A DNA stretch of 64,000 nucleotides from Earliella scabrosa (taxonomy: Eukaryota > Basidiomycota > Agaricomycetes > Polyporales > Polyporaceae), in assembly GCA_022605405.1 (NCBI GenBank), contig JABYQQ010000011.1, positions 682,001 to 746,000 of the forward strand. Reading direction: 5' to 3'. Positions 1-10,420 of this stretch are shown here, piece by piece. The notes under the pieces are model-generated. The model saw only the letters and a program-made list of their open reading frames with translations. It made no database searches and was not told the origin of the DNA. Position 1 is the first letter of the stretch, and every line of letters starts with the position of its first letter. A program made the position numbers and the translations under genes.

Positions 1-378
1 CCAACATGATTGTCGAGAGTGCCAGGATGTGAACAGTGTATTACTATCACGCATATACTTACTGAAGTTCAAGAAGAGATGCAAAGTACGATAGACGTGA
101 AAGAAGAGAGCAGGAGTCTTAAAGTTAAGATCTAAGACATGTGGCTGTCAGGGTTGGCGCGTCTGTATTGCGTTGCTGCGGACGTGGACGAAGACTGATG
201 GGACAAGGTTTACTCCATGGGCGTTGACAGAACGTTGACGCTGCATGCAGCGCTCGCATCTATCCTCTCTCTTGCACTCAACGTCCTCGACGACGACGCC
301 CCTCTCCTTTCCGCCCCTCCGCCCGTCTGAAGACTCTTCTCCCACCGCGCCCGGCGACAACGAGGCATCGAGGCCGAC
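1..378. other. Upstream region of the GT15 gene
   Basis: No gene is recognised here. Open frames on the minus strand run over the first exon of the mannosyltransferase and have no family resemblance. The stretch probably holds the 5' leader and promoter of the gene starting at 379; no clear TATA box was seen. Confidence 0.4.
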
Positions 379-3300
379 ATGGTCCTCAAGCTCACCACCA
401 CCACCCGTTACGTCCTCCTGGTCATCGTAATCATCGTGAGTGCATCTATTCTCACCTCCGTCGCGCGCGTGCCTTCTCCTCGTGGTCACGGTCGAGAACG
501 AGCAAGGGCGAGGGAGGACGCACGTCGCACGAGACGGGCCAGCATGCTGACCTCCGCGGCGTTCCCACCAGATCGGCCTGCACTCCATCCTCAGCTTCAC
601 ACACGAAGACTACGGCCGCGCCACCTCCCTCCAAAACATCGCCTCCCACCTCACATGGGGCTCCTCCGACGTCGACACCGTACCAGAAGAGTACTACCTA
701 CCGGACAACATCACGCATCCAGATGCCCTGGTGGAACGCAAGGCGAACGCGGTCATCCTCATGCTCGCGCGCAATAGCGACGTCGACAACGCGGTGCGGA
801 GCGTCAGGCGGCTGGAGGACAGGTTCAACAAGAACTTCCAGTACCCGTGGCTGTTCTTGAACGAGGAGCCGTTCTCGGACGATTTCAAGACGTGAGTGTT
901 GACCTATGTCTCCATCCTATCCTCGCGGAGTTCGATTCCTACCTTTCCCCTTCATCCTACTTTGTATGCCCATGCATGAGCGGCGCTGTGTCGCCGTGTG
1001 GGGATTATGTTTCATATAACAGTCAGAGGTGCGCCGTCACAACTGCATATGCACGGGACTGCGTGCTGGTGCGGCGGATCCTCTGCCTGCTGCCTGGGAC
1101 TCGTATCGAACTCGTTTCCCATTCACGAACAAACCTATCTGCAACCCATTCGTCAAACGCATACATCGCGCCGCATATATGCGGTTGTTGCAGTCTCCTC
1201 GGTGCGGAGGTCCGTCTGGACTTTGTGTCTGCGCAAAGCACCAAGACAGGCTGCGGTCTCCCGATATGAGCTGTCTCCAGAACGCTTGCCCTTACTCCCA
1301 TTTCTTTGTGATGTCTCATCACAACGGTATATCCCGCTCGCGCGCGACTCGGGCCCGCGAGACGAGCGATGAACACACGGGAGAAGGGCACACGGTGGGT
1401 TGGGGATGTGAAATCCCAAAGACGTGTCTAGGCGTTCAGACAGGGAATTGCAAACGCAGATGAACTGGCGCTAGAGGCGAAGATGGAGAAGATCGAACAG
1501 ATTCCTCAAACGTCGCGGCTATGATAGCCTCCCCGTCTTCCAGCGTCTGTTTAGCCAGACGAATGCATGGACGAGGGGGAGGCCATCGTGACTGTAGTGC
1601 TCGGTGAGCCTCAGTCGCATCTGGCTCATCTCCGTTTGCAATGAGAGTCTTGACACCCGCGTGGTCTGAACCGATTGCTTTGGAATTTCACACCCCAGAT
1701 GCACGGTGAACCTGTCTCCCATCTGTCTATCGCTCGCCGCTAGCAACGCGAGCGCGACGATGGGCGTATCTGAATTGCGCGTAGGCAAACCCCCACGCTG
1801 TCCGCTAGAGATTGCTGGGAGCAGCCTGCGACAAGTAAGATTGGCCGTCTACACATTTGACCACATCACGTGCCGAAAATGTCACGCTTTGGCGGGGGAA
1901 ATGCACCAAATGACTAAAGGCTCCTCGACGAGGCATCCCACTCAAAATCAAAAACCATCAAATTGTACCCTCATGTTTTCTTAACAACTTGATGGTCGCC
2001 GATTTGCGAAAAACGACCTGTAGGAAGACTAGATAGCTTTTCTGTGTAAGCGCCACCAGCCAGAGCGATAGGTAGCGCTCATAGAGTGACACCATTTGGC
2101 GGGCAGCACGTGATAAGTAACGCTGTGACAGGGTAGTCAAGAGTGCGGTAGGTCAATCTTACTGTTGGAACAGGGCGCATACACCCAGCGCAGTGCGCGC
2201 ATTGAAAGAAGGATACGAGATTTCCGAGGCATATGGGTGGGTAGACTGCAACTGAGAAGGATGCGCTCGTCCGGATATCGGGAGAGTTTAGAAGCCATTC
2301 ATGCACTCGTCCGACCACTATGCCAGAGTGCTCGGAAGAGTGCATGACGGACATGATATGAGCCTCTCCTCGATTGCGGCCGGCTCACTCGTTCGGCGCT
2401 GTCCGGCTTGTATCTCGTATCATTCTTATCTTTTCCGACTTCTGGTCCGAGTAATGTCATGGTGAACATTGGCTGACGAGTTCCCCAAACAGACGTGTTA
2501 GCAACGTCATCAACGGCGAGGTCACATTCGGCCTAGTCCCTCATGAACACTGGTTCCAGCCCGACTGGATCGACGAGGAGCGCGCAAAGGCCGGGCGCGA
2601 CAAGATGGTCGCGGACAACATCATCTACGGCGGCAGCGTCTCGTACCGGAATATGTGCCGCTTCAACTCTGGCGTGCGTGTCCGAGCTTCTTTTGTGTGC
2701 GTCACGACTGACCGGGACGCCCGCAGTTCTTCTACCGCCATCCTCTGCTGCAAAAGTACAAGTGGTACTGGCGCGTCGAGCCCGACGTGCATTTCCACTG
2801 CGATATCGACTTTGACCCGTTCCTGTTCATGGAGGACCACAATAAGACGTATGGTACGCGCTCGTCGCCGGTTGCACGACCTGTCATCTGATCTCGACCT
2901 CGCAGCGTTCACGATCACGATGTACGAGTTCCGGGCGACAATTCCGACGCTGTGGGACACGGTGAAGTCGTTCGTGAAGGAGAACCCGCAGTACGTCGCG
3001 GAGAACAACGCGATGGGGTACATGTCCGAGGACGGCGGTAACTCGTACAACCTCTGCCACTGTGAGTCTTGCCCGCTTCCTGTAGACACCCGCGCACGCA
3101 AGCTGACGCACAGCCGTGCAGTCTGGAGCAACTTTGAGATCGCGAACATGGAGTTCTGGCGGGGCGAGGCGTACACGAAATTCTTTGACCACCTCGACAA
3201 GACCGGCGGGTTCTACTACGAGGTACGCCTCTCGCCCCTCTCTCTCTCTGATCCTCGCGGCTGCTAACACAGGGCTCTTCGCACTCAGCGCTGGGGCGAC

Positions 3301-3558
3301 GCACCTGTGCACAGCATCGCGGTGTCGCTGTTCCAGAGCAAGGACCAGATCCACTTCTTCGACGAGATCGGGTACGAGCACAACCCGTACATCCACTGCC
3401 CGAAGGGCGAGGGCGCGTGGGCGCGCGGCAAGTGCGGGTGCGACATGCGCCGCAGTTTCGGTGCGTCGCATTGTTTTGCGTGGGGAACGATGGCTGACGC
3501 GCGGGCAGACTATGACGGGTACTCGTGCATGCGGCAGTGGGACCGCATTCAGACATGA
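379..3558 (+). CDS. Glycosyltransferase family 15 alpha-1,2-mannosyltransferase (KRE2/MNT1-like)
   Basis: Predicted type II Golgi mannosyltransferase that adds alpha-1,2-mannose from GDP-mannose to N- or O-linked glycans. Exons read as 379-435, 572-891, 2493-2673, 2727-2853, 2906-3061, 3122-3222, 3289-3460 and 3509-3558, which join in frame to 387 residues. The first exon encodes a short basic/polar start followed by a hydrophobic signal anchor (YVLLVIVII). The catalytic domain shows the family landmarks: PWLFLNEEPF, the metal-site segment WRVEPDVHFHCDIDFD (E204-P205-D206), the block CHFWSNFEIANMEF (E286 is the usual candidate nucleophile), FYYERWGDAPVHS, and a Cys-containing C-terminus. Length is on the short side for GT15. 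Intron 2 (892-2492) is 1,601 bp, about thirty times its neighbours. All joins use GT-AG sites and keep the family sequence continuous, so the product assignment is firm; the N-terminus is the least certain part. Confidence 0.93.
1345..1745. repeat. Imperfect inverted repeat inside the giant GT15 intron
   Basis: Two arms, about 1345-1467 and 1633-1745, match in reverse complement in a colinear series of blocks: GAGCGAT, a GGGAGA-type block, ACGGTG/CACCGT, GGGG-TGTGAAAT-CCAAAG and ATTGCAAACG-AGATGA. The spacer is about 165 bp. The arms are diverged, so this may be an old MITE-like or foldback insertion. It would explain part of the abnormal length of the 892-2492 intron. No target-site duplication was recognised. 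Confidence 0.55.
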
Positions 3559-4554
3559 GCGACGCCCCGCCTCTTTTTCGCCCTTTGCACCAACCACGCA
3601 CGCGAGCGCGCCGCCGGGCGCGGACGCTGTAGCAGTTCTGTTTTCCGGCACGACCGCCAACATCATCCTGTATCTCTACTCGTAGCACGCCGACATGCGG
3701 CGTCCCCCGCGCTTGGGGTCCGGGGGACGTCCCTGCCCCGTATAATGCCCCATGCTGCCCTTACTGCTACCCGCTACATAGACAGTGACGCACACGCGCT
3801 TTCTGCTAATTTATCCTCTCTTCTGCTGCATGATGTGTTCGATGTGGTCGACCCTGCGAGCTTGACTGACTGCATACTTTGTTGCTCCTCAGGTCGAACA
3901 GGCACTCGTGCAACATCCGACAGGAAGTTTCAATGGCGACTGGCGTCCAGTTGGGGTCGCGCCTTTATCTCGACGATGGGTCATGGTTTTCGGTCCCGAC
4001 GGTCCCGACCCTATCCACCACAGCACCGTCCGGTGCACGAGGAACGTGGAAGTCTTCAACTGAGCTGCGAGCTCCCGCGCCTGAAATGCATTCAGTCTCA
4101 GTGACATCGGGCTGTGGCCTGGCGACCCCTTCAAGCTTCAGGTGCGACAGCCTTACGGCGGTACCTGGACGGTTGTCGAAGCTTTGTCTGAAGGTGGCAG
4201 GTCACTCGCACGATGCTGTGCTGGAGCTCACGCGTATCATGTATCATCGTACGTCCTGACAGCCTGACTCCTGATGACTCTGACTCCTCTGCCTAATAGT
4301 GCCAGTAAATGTGAACGTCGGTTGCCAAACTGCTGAGGCTATTGGTCACGCCTCGCGCCATATAAAGCGGGGTTGCGGTAAGACTCGATGGCCACACCAT
4401 TGACACCACAGGTTGCTACCGGGGAGAACACGCACAACATTTTATCAGGAGTTGTGGTGAGCGATCAAGTCAGTCCGAAGGTCTCATGAGCCCTTACGCA
4501 CCATGTATAGATTTCAGCCCCTACTGAATCCCTTTCAACAAAGCGTCACGAGCG
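3559..4554. other. Intergenic region between the GT15 gene and the first F-box gene
   Basis: About 1 kb without a recognised gene. It should contain the 3' UTR of the mannosyltransferase and, near 4265-4367, likely promoter elements of the following F-box gene. Open frames here are short and unlike any family. Confidence 0.45.
4341..4367 (+). promoter_or_regulatory. Inverted CCAAT plus TATA box upstream of F-box gene 4555
   Basis: An ATTGG (CCAAT on the other strand) at 4341-4345 is followed by TATAAAG at 4361-4367, about 190 bp upstream of the ATG at 4555. Three TGACTC hexamers lie just upstream (4265, 4275 and 4281). The spacing fits a conventional core promoter with a leader of about 150 nt. 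Confidence 0.5.
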
Positions 4555-6246
4555 ATGGATACTTCTCCCTCCTCACCAGCCGTAAAGACTCGGATCCACC
4601 CATACGTTTTACAACCTCAGGATAAGAATCAGCTCGATGCGGAAGCTCCGGGTCGCTATGTACAGAATCTATCTCTCCCCATCCACCAGCTCCCTCACCA
4701 CATACTTTCCGACATATTCGCCCTCTACACTGCACCCCCGGATCCTCACTGGGATTCCCGCAACCGACGCGTTTTCCCGCTCATGGCGGTCTGTCGCTAC
4801 TGGCGCGAGATCATCCGCGACACGTCGACGTTCTGGTGTAAGATCGTCGCCTCCCGGACGGGACTGGATTTTATGGGCCTTTCGCTCGCCCGGTCTGCGA
4901 CCGCGCCGATCGACGTTGACGTCTCCGTCCCTTCTATCGACGCTGTGCAGATGATCCTCCCCCATGCGCACCGCGTGCGGGAGCTTCGTGCCGATGATAT
5001 CGCTGTGCATGACTTAGCCATGGTGGAGCCACTGTTGGAAGCATCGATGCCGATCCTGGAGGACCTTGCACTGCACGCCAACCTCAAGCCCTTGGGAATG
5101 GGTCAGTGCAGGGCTACACAACTGAAGCTATCGTCAAGGGCACATCCACGGCTCCGGTCCCTTTCGTTGTCCCATTTCATCGCTCTTCCTCCAGATCCTC
5201 ATCTTTATTCCAACCTGCGCCATCTCACGATTAAATCATGCATATGGCACCAAACGCTCGACCAGTTTCTCGACATTCTCGCGGTAGCCTCGTCCACACT
5301 GGAGTCGCTGGAACTGCGCAAACCTTCGTACGAATCCGCGAGCGAACCAAAGACCTTGTCGCCTCTCCCTCGGAGGCCGTGCATATCTCTACCCCGCATG
5401 AAAGATCTCACTCTCAAGGACGAGCGGCCGAGTCGCGTAAAAGGGCTCCTTGCAAACCTCCTTCTCCCTCCCACTGCACGTGTTGACGTTAGCTGCGTCA
5501 TGAATCAAGATTGGGACCACGCGTTGGGGGTCGGGAAGAGCTTCAAGGACTTACTAGGCCACTCCCCACGCCAGGGTCTCCTCCCACTCCTCTCTCGCAC
5601 CACGCGCCTCGAGGTTCGAGCGCACCGCTTCAGCTACAGCCTCAAAGGCAGCTCCGGGGCGGATTGGGAGAGCGTGTTCCAGTATCACTGGGACGCCGAT
5701 GACGTCGAAGACCTGGAACGCCTCCTCCCGTCCCTCCTCAGAGACGTCGTCACCGTGTACGGCAGCGCGCCGCTCAAGCACCTGTCGGTGGTCGGTGGCA
5801 AGCACGATATCGCGCCCCTCAGAGACCAATGGAAGGCGATCTTTGTGACGTTCCCCACGCTCGAGACCGTGACGGTCACGGATGGGATGGGCTCCGCGGC
5901 TGGTTTGTGGACGGGACTACAGGCCGCGAGCGCACTGGTATCTACTGGGGGCCCTACTGGCGACGATAGCTCCTGCGGGTTAGCGTGCCCCCATCTCAGG
6001 AGGATCACCGTGTCCGGGCCAAGGATGCGAGCCTCGAGGGAGTTCTTCGAGTCGGCTCTCGATTGTCTTTCGTTACGCGCGGCGAATGAGGCGCGTCTCA
6101 AGGAGCTGGACCTAGCATTCGGAGGGTCCTATGGGGACGGCGCGCTGGCGTCGGAGTACGTGTCATTGCTGCAGACAGTCGTGAACCAGGTTCGCTGTGC
6201 CGAAGCAGGGATTCGAGAGCTCAGAGGAGGGTGGATCGGAGCCTGA
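4555..6246 (+). CDS. F-box/LRR-like protein (type A)
   Basis: Intronless gene for 563 residues. After a Pro/Asp-rich leader of about 38 residues comes an F-box-like segment (LPHHILSDIFALY) leading into MAVCRYWREIIRDTSTFW, the usual agaricomycete form. Such proteins normally bind Skp1 through the F-box and select targets for ubiquitination by an SCF ligase. The middle is a series of irregular leucine-rich strands (LRSLSL, LRHLTI, LESLEL). The C-terminal part carries the local family signatures: SAPLKHLSVV, then FPTLETVTV, LWTGLQAAS, and finally CLSLRAANEARLKELDL. The closest relative here is the inverted copy at 48573-50237 (about half identical by eye), which also shares the roughly 20 bases before its start codon. 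The substrate is unknown. Confidence 0.85.
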   Translation: MDTSPSSPAVKTRIHPYVLQPQDKNQLDAEAPGRYVQNLSLPIHQLPHHILSDIFALYTAPPDPHWDSRNRRVFPLMAVCRYWREIIRDTSTFWCKIVASRTGLDFMGLSLARSATAPIDVDVSVPSIDAVQMILPHAHRVRELRADDIAVHDLAMVEPLLEASMPILEDLALHANLKPLGMGQCRATQLKLSSRAHPRLRSLSLSHFIALPPDPHLYSNLRHLTIKSCIWHQTLDQFLDILAVASSTLESLELRKPSYESASEPKTLSPLPRRPCISLPRMKDLTLKDERPSRVKGLLANLLLPPTARVDVSCVMNQDWDHALGVGKSFKDLLGHSPRQGLLPLLSRTTRLEVRAHRFSYSLKGSSGADWESVFQYHWDADDVEDLERLLPSLLRDVVTVYGSAPLKHLSVVGGKHDIAPLRDQWKAIFVTFPTLETVTVTDGMGSAAGLWTGLQAASALVSTGGPTGDDSSCGLACPHLRRITVSGPRMRASREFFESALDCLSLRAANEARLKELDLAFGGSYGDGALASEYVSLLQTVVNQVRCAEAGIRELRGGWIGA

Positions 6247-6632
6247 CTGGTAGATTCGCACTCCAGTTTCCGGGTGCATGGGCTTTGATTATTTATCCTC
6301 GCGATCCTGTTCAAGGAGTCCATCTGTAGGCGCACCTTCTCGCATCACAGCGTGGCATGGTTGGTGGTTGGAGGGCTCCGGCGCTTGCTTCTCGGGCGGA
6401 GCACGAAAGTTCCTGCGGAGCTGAAGCAGGAGTCTAGGATGGGAGCGGTGGAGCATCGTCGGAGCTCGAAAACGCCTTGCTGCGGCATCTGCACGATTTG
6501 CTGGACCACCCTCACAAGCCGGCCGATTCATACGCTTGTGAGTGTTTATTGGTTTTGACCAGGATTGCGCACATACGCATCTGGGACTGTGAGAGCTCAT
6601 ACTCGTTTGGAAAGCAGGATAACACGACTACC
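6247..6632. other. Spacer between tandem F-box genes A and B
   Basis: 386 bp with no gene seen. The frame of the next gene is open upstream of its chosen ATG at 6633, back to about 6477. The family N-terminus (MATTVPTREAI, matching MAATAPSREAI in the copy at 48091) supports the later start. Confidence 0.45.
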
Positions 6633-8324
6633 ATGGCAACGACTGTTCCTACACGCGAAGCCATTCTCGCTCAACTAGAACATGTCTATGATCAGCAGAG
6701 AAATCTCCGAGAAGAGGAGATCCGTCTGAAGGGACTCCTCAATGCTATGTTGCCAGTCAACCGGATACCGGCCGAAATCCTCGCTCACATCTTCACCTTG
6801 CGCCCCTCCCCAGCTACCGGCCGCGACAGGATCGGATGGGACTCGTCCGAGTCGGATAAAGTGTCAAGCCTCCATTGGCTTCATCTGACGCTTGTATGTC
6901 GATATTGGCGTGACATTGCACGCGGGATGCCAGGAATGTGGCGCGCGGTAGACGTCGGGAGTACGCCATTCTGGCTGGTCCTGTGTCTGGAGCACTCCGC
7001 ACAGTGCACCCTTGACCTCGCGTTCCATAGTCTTCAGTTTGCCCCAGAGAACTTCAAGACTCTCCTTCCGCATAGGCATCGTATTCGGAGCTTATGGTTC
7101 AAGGAGGTCGACGAGACCTGGGAAGAAACTTTGTGTTCTCTCCTGCGCGATGACATGACCGCCCTGGAGACACTGCGCTATCCCCGGAAGTGGTCGAAGA
7201 GGAGGGCCTCGGAATGCTCAGCCGAGCTCAATCTTACCCATCAGCAACATCCGCTCCTGAAGGCGGTCACCCTGGTGGGCACGACGATTCCTTGCGACCC
7301 GCTGATTTACACCAAACTCGTTTCCATCGACTTCGAATCATGCAAGTGCAACATCCCCTTCCTCCACTTCGTCGAGCTCCTCAAGGCCAGCACAAACATG
7401 CGGACGATATCCCTATCCAACTTTCTGAACCAACTTGGTAAAGCCACAGCCCGGAAACCTTCGCAGGACCTCGTCACACTCTCGCATATTCACGATATTA
7501 CCTTGAACGAGGATTTGCCGGAGAAAATGGCGGCTCTCCTATCCTACTTCCATCTCCCGAACATTGAATATCTCGCGGTGAACGGCGAGAAGGCCGAACT
7601 TGGACGACTCGATGGCTTGACTCAACTCCTTCCTTCTGATGCGGCACCATGTCTCCCAAAGGCGCGAGATATCATATGGCTCTCGTTGACGGTTTACGAG
7701 GGCACGTACGAGCTAGAGGGATACTGCGATCGTCAACGCTCCGGGCATGTAGACTACTACGATTCTCTAGGCCGCCCACCACCACGTCCCACCGTCGAGC
7801 TCTCTATTTATACCGACGATCTCGACGAACCGGAAGCGTTGCCGATGGGACTTGTTGATCTCGTGAACCTCTTCCAAGGCGCACCGGTAACGTACCTATC
7901 AATCACGGGCGAACACGGCGCGCCCACCGACTCCGCTCACTGGGCCGCGGTATTCCGCGCGTTTCCGAAATTGGAGGAACTCGTATTCGACTGGGGTCGT
8001 GGCATGACGAAGGCGCTCTGGGAAGGACTGCTTCACGCATCGCTGACCGCTCTGGAAGCCGGGGGGTTAGTGGTGTGTCGTGCGCTGCGGCACATTCGTC
8101 TTAATGTGGACGACAGCTTCACCGCACCCGAAGATCTCCTTGAGACAATCGTCGAATGCCTGCGCGTCCGCGCCGCGCTCGGAGGCACCCGGTTGCAGCA
8201 ACTTTATCTTAATCTGTTCCACGAGGATGATGAAGAGTACGAAGCGATGCATGCGACGTTCATGCCGCAGCTCAAGGCCCTGGTCATCGAAGAAGTCATT
8301 GTAATTCTAGGAGTCGAGTACTAG
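6633..8324 (+). CDS. F-box/LRR-like protein (type B)
   Basis: Intronless, 563 residues from the ATG at 6633. The N-terminus is a charged, probably coiled segment (residues about 8-35, LREEEIRLKGLLNAM). It runs into the F-box-like stretch LPVNRIPAEILAHIF and then LVCRYWRDIARGMPGMW. The middle contains repeated Leu-rich strands, including CTLDLAFHS and LLPHRHRIRSLWF. The end has the family signatures QGAPVTYLSI, FPKLEELVF, LWEGLLHAS, ECLRVRAALGGTRLQQL and FMPQLKALV. It is strikingly similar, about 70% by eye, to the protein encoded at 46430-48091. Likely an SCF adaptor; the target is unknown. The start was chosen because the duplicate begins at the same residue. Confidence 0.87.
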   Translation: MATTVPTREAILAQLEHVYDQQRNLREEEIRLKGLLNAMLPVNRIPAEILAHIFTLRPSPATGRDRIGWDSSESDKVSSLHWLHLTLVCRYWRDIARGMPGMWRAVDVGSTPFWLVLCLEHSAQCTLDLAFHSLQFAPENFKTLLPHRHRIRSLWFKEVDETWEETLCSLLRDDMTALETLRYPRKWSKRRASECSAELNLTHQQHPLLKAVTLVGTTIPCDPLIYTKLVSIDFESCKCNIPFLHFVELLKASTNMRTISLSNFLNQLGKATARKPSQDLVTLSHIHDITLNEDLPEKMAALLSYFHLPNIEYLAVNGEKAELGRLDGLTQLLPSDAAPCLPKARDIIWLSLTVYEGTYELEGYCDRQRSGHVDYYDSLGRPPPRPTVELSIYTDDLDEPEALPMGLVDLVNLFQGAPVTYLSITGEHGAPTDSAHWAAVFRAFPKLEELVFDWGRGMTKALWEGLLHASLTALEAGGLVVCRALRHIRLNVDDSFTAPEDLLETIVECLRVRAALGGTRLQQLYLNLFHEDDEEYEAMHATFMPQLKALVIEEVIVILGVEY

Positions 8325-8632
8325 GTGAGCATTTCCCGTTTCTCGATTTTCATTATCCTTTGGCTGACGGCCGCAGAGCCTAGGAGACAATTGTGACGGG
8401 CCACGGTACGCCCACGTTCCCGTCCCCGTCTATTCCTCCACCTCTCGTTTGTGAACTCACGTCGATTCCGTGGTGGAACCTCAAGGATGACGATACCATG
8501 TCAGTGCATCATTCGTGTCTGCCGATATCACAACCGATCCATACGTATATCAGGCTCATACTATCCAGCACCTACACAATACACGTGCGACGCCAATGCC
8601 AGCCTATCTATCTACAGATCCGAGATATACAA
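8325..8632. other. Convergent 3' spacer
   Basis: 308 bp between the stop codons of two convergent F-box genes. It presumably holds both 3' UTRs. No other feature is seen. Confidence 0.4.
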
Positions 8633-10420
8633 CTATAAGTCAGCCCAATGGTTGTGGTAGATAACGTCCTGCACGATCGCGCTCAACGTGTTCTCAAACA
8701 AGCTCTTTATCTCTGGACCATTGTTGCTCCGCATGTTGTTCTTCGTGAAGATAAGCTCCTCAAGCTCCGTCTGCGCCTCCTTGCGCCTGTTGATGCATCC
8801 TACGAGCCTATCGAGGAACGTGTGGTCGTATGGACCGAAGCCTTCGAAATGAAGCCTCCGAAGCCCGTGGCACACCATACGCGGGGGCTGCTCTTGGACT
8901 TTGGTCTCCAGACCCTGGACCACATGCAGGAGCTCGTCCACAGAGTTCATGTCCACGTTCCTGTCCGTTCGATCCAGTGCGAGAACGGAGACGGTCAGCG
9001 AACGGAGCGCAGGGAACGCCGCGAGGATTGCCGACCAGTCGGCCTGCGCGAGCATCGTCTCGTCGATGCGGATGGAGAGGTCCTCGACGGGCGAGCCGCC
9101 GAATATGTCCACCAGGTCCGGCAGGCTCGGAGGGAGGGCGTGCGGCGGCCGAGGTCGTCGCTTCTTTTCACGTATCATGGATGCAATGCGCGGCTCGCCG
9201 CCGCGCCCGACCTGCAAGGCCAGCTCGATCTCGCCCCCGAGCGAGAGGGCAGGTGCGCTTCCTGTAAGTACGCTCTTGTGCTTGAAGCTGAAGACCTCAA
9301 CGTGCGTCACGTCGCGTAGGATGGGCAGCGTGCCGAGTCTGTCCTGTGGGAGTACCGCGCGCACACCAGTCGCGAGTTCATCGTTCGACGGTTCGCCGCC
9401 CGTGGTGCGCACGATGCGTACACGCGCGGCGGGAGGGATCTTGAGCAGCGCGAGCAACGAGTTCAGCAAAGGAGCATGCAGCACGAGTGTGATCTTCGAG
9501 AGGGTCGCGGACAGCTCGATACGGTTGATGTTTGAGGAATTGAAGTCGATGGGAGCGATGGGTGTGTCGTTCAGGATGTTTTCCAAAACCAGATTGTCCA
9601 CGAGCTTGCACTTGCGGAGCATAATCGCGAGTCTCAAGTACGACAACGGGGGGATTATACCGGCGACCTGGCGGTATTGGAAGACCTTGAGATGTCGGAG
9701 GGCAGAAGAGTCGTAGGAGAGATGTACGCGGCGGAGGTAGAGCTCGCACAGTTTGGGGAAGCGTTCTGCGCTCAGAACCAGCTTCGGTTCGCACTCTGGG
9801 ACGTCATTGACGACCTCGCGGGTACCAGCGGAGACTTTCAGGATCTGCAGATTGGGCATCGGGGTGCCCATCAGCGATAGGAGGCGCCGCCCTGGGCTTT
9901 CCGGGCCATCGCCCCATTCTCTGTACGGTAGGTCTACGCGGAGACGGACGATTTGGCTGGCGTGCAATTGCAACCTCTGGGGAAGATCCTCCGGAACGCT
10001 GGGAATGCCTTCTACGACGTATAGATTTAACGGAAGGCCCCGCGAGCGATCGAGGCATGTGCTGAGGAAACTGCCATTCGTGCCGACCCGAGGATGCGTC
10101 CACAGTCCCGGTGCGGACGCGCCAATCACGAACCATCGTCGGCACACTTGTAGCATCCTCCACCAATTTTCGTCCATGTCTTGCACAAGCTTCATGATTG
10201 CGACGAGCAGCTCGACAGGGAGGCGATCATTGATAGTGACGGTGGAATTGATCAGGACGCGGACGCGGAGGATATCGAGATAGTTCTCTCTTTCCCTCTT
10301 CAATAGGAAGTGTCGTGGAGCATGGGATGGTACCTCGATGGGAGATGCAGGCGGCGGTAGACCGTAGAACTCATCGCGCGCAGAAAGCTCGTCCCCGAGG
10401 GCCCTCCTGATGAATTTCAT
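8633..10420 (-). CDS. F-box/LRR-like protein
   Basis: Single-exon gene for 595 residues, convergent with the type-B gene. A longer N-terminal leader (about 65 residues, with a basic run KRERENYLDILRV) precedes the F-box-like segment INDRLPVELLVAIMKLV and then LQVCRRWFVIGASAPGLW; the usual C-R-Y-W is C-R-R-W here. Leu-rich strands fill the middle. A short basic insert (EKKRRPRP) lies before the C-terminal signature GGSPVEDLSI, FPALRSLTV, and the end reads GCINRRKEAQTELEELIF. It is a divergent member of the local family, probably an SCF substrate receptor. A palindromic TCATATATGA at 10681 could be its TATA element, but it lies 260 bp upstream. Confidence 0.83.
   Translation of the reverse strand: MKFIRRALGDELSARDEFYGLPPPASPIEVPSHAPRHFLLKRERENYLDILRVRVLINSTVTINDRLPVELLVAIMKLVQDMDENWWRMLQVCRRWFVIGASAPGLWTHPRVGTNGSFLSTCLDRSRGLPLNLYVVEGIPSVPEDLPQRLQLHASQIVRLRVDLPYREWGDGPESPGRRLLSLMGTPMPNLQILKVSAGTREVVNDVPECEPKLVLSAERFPKLCELYLRRVHLSYDSSALRHLKVFQYRQVAGIIPPLSYLRLAIMLRKCKLVDNLVLENILNDTPIAPIDFNSSNINRIELSATLSKITLVLHAPLLNSLLALLKIPPAARVRIVRTTGGEPSNDELATGVRAVLPQDRLGTLPILRDVTHVEVFSFKHKSVLTGSAPALSLGGEIELALQVGRGGEPRIASMIREKKRRPRPPHALPPSLPDLVDIFGGSPVEDLSIRIDETMLAQADWSAILAAFPALRSLTVSVLALDRTDRNVDMNSVDELLHVVQGLETKVQEQPPRMVCHGLRRLHFEGFGPYDHTFLDRLVGCINRRKEAQTELEELIFTKNNMRSNNGPEIKSLFENTLSAIVQDVIYHNHWADL

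Noticed and set aside
2884..3688. Two long minus-strand frames (257-260 codons) opposite the GT15 gene
   Set aside because: They are antisense shadows of strongly GC3-biased exons. The plus strand gives a complete family match with proper splice sites.
8648..9716. Long plus-strand frames opposite the F-box gene at 8633-10420
   Set aside because: The minus strand encodes an intact F-box family member; the plus-strand products have no family features.
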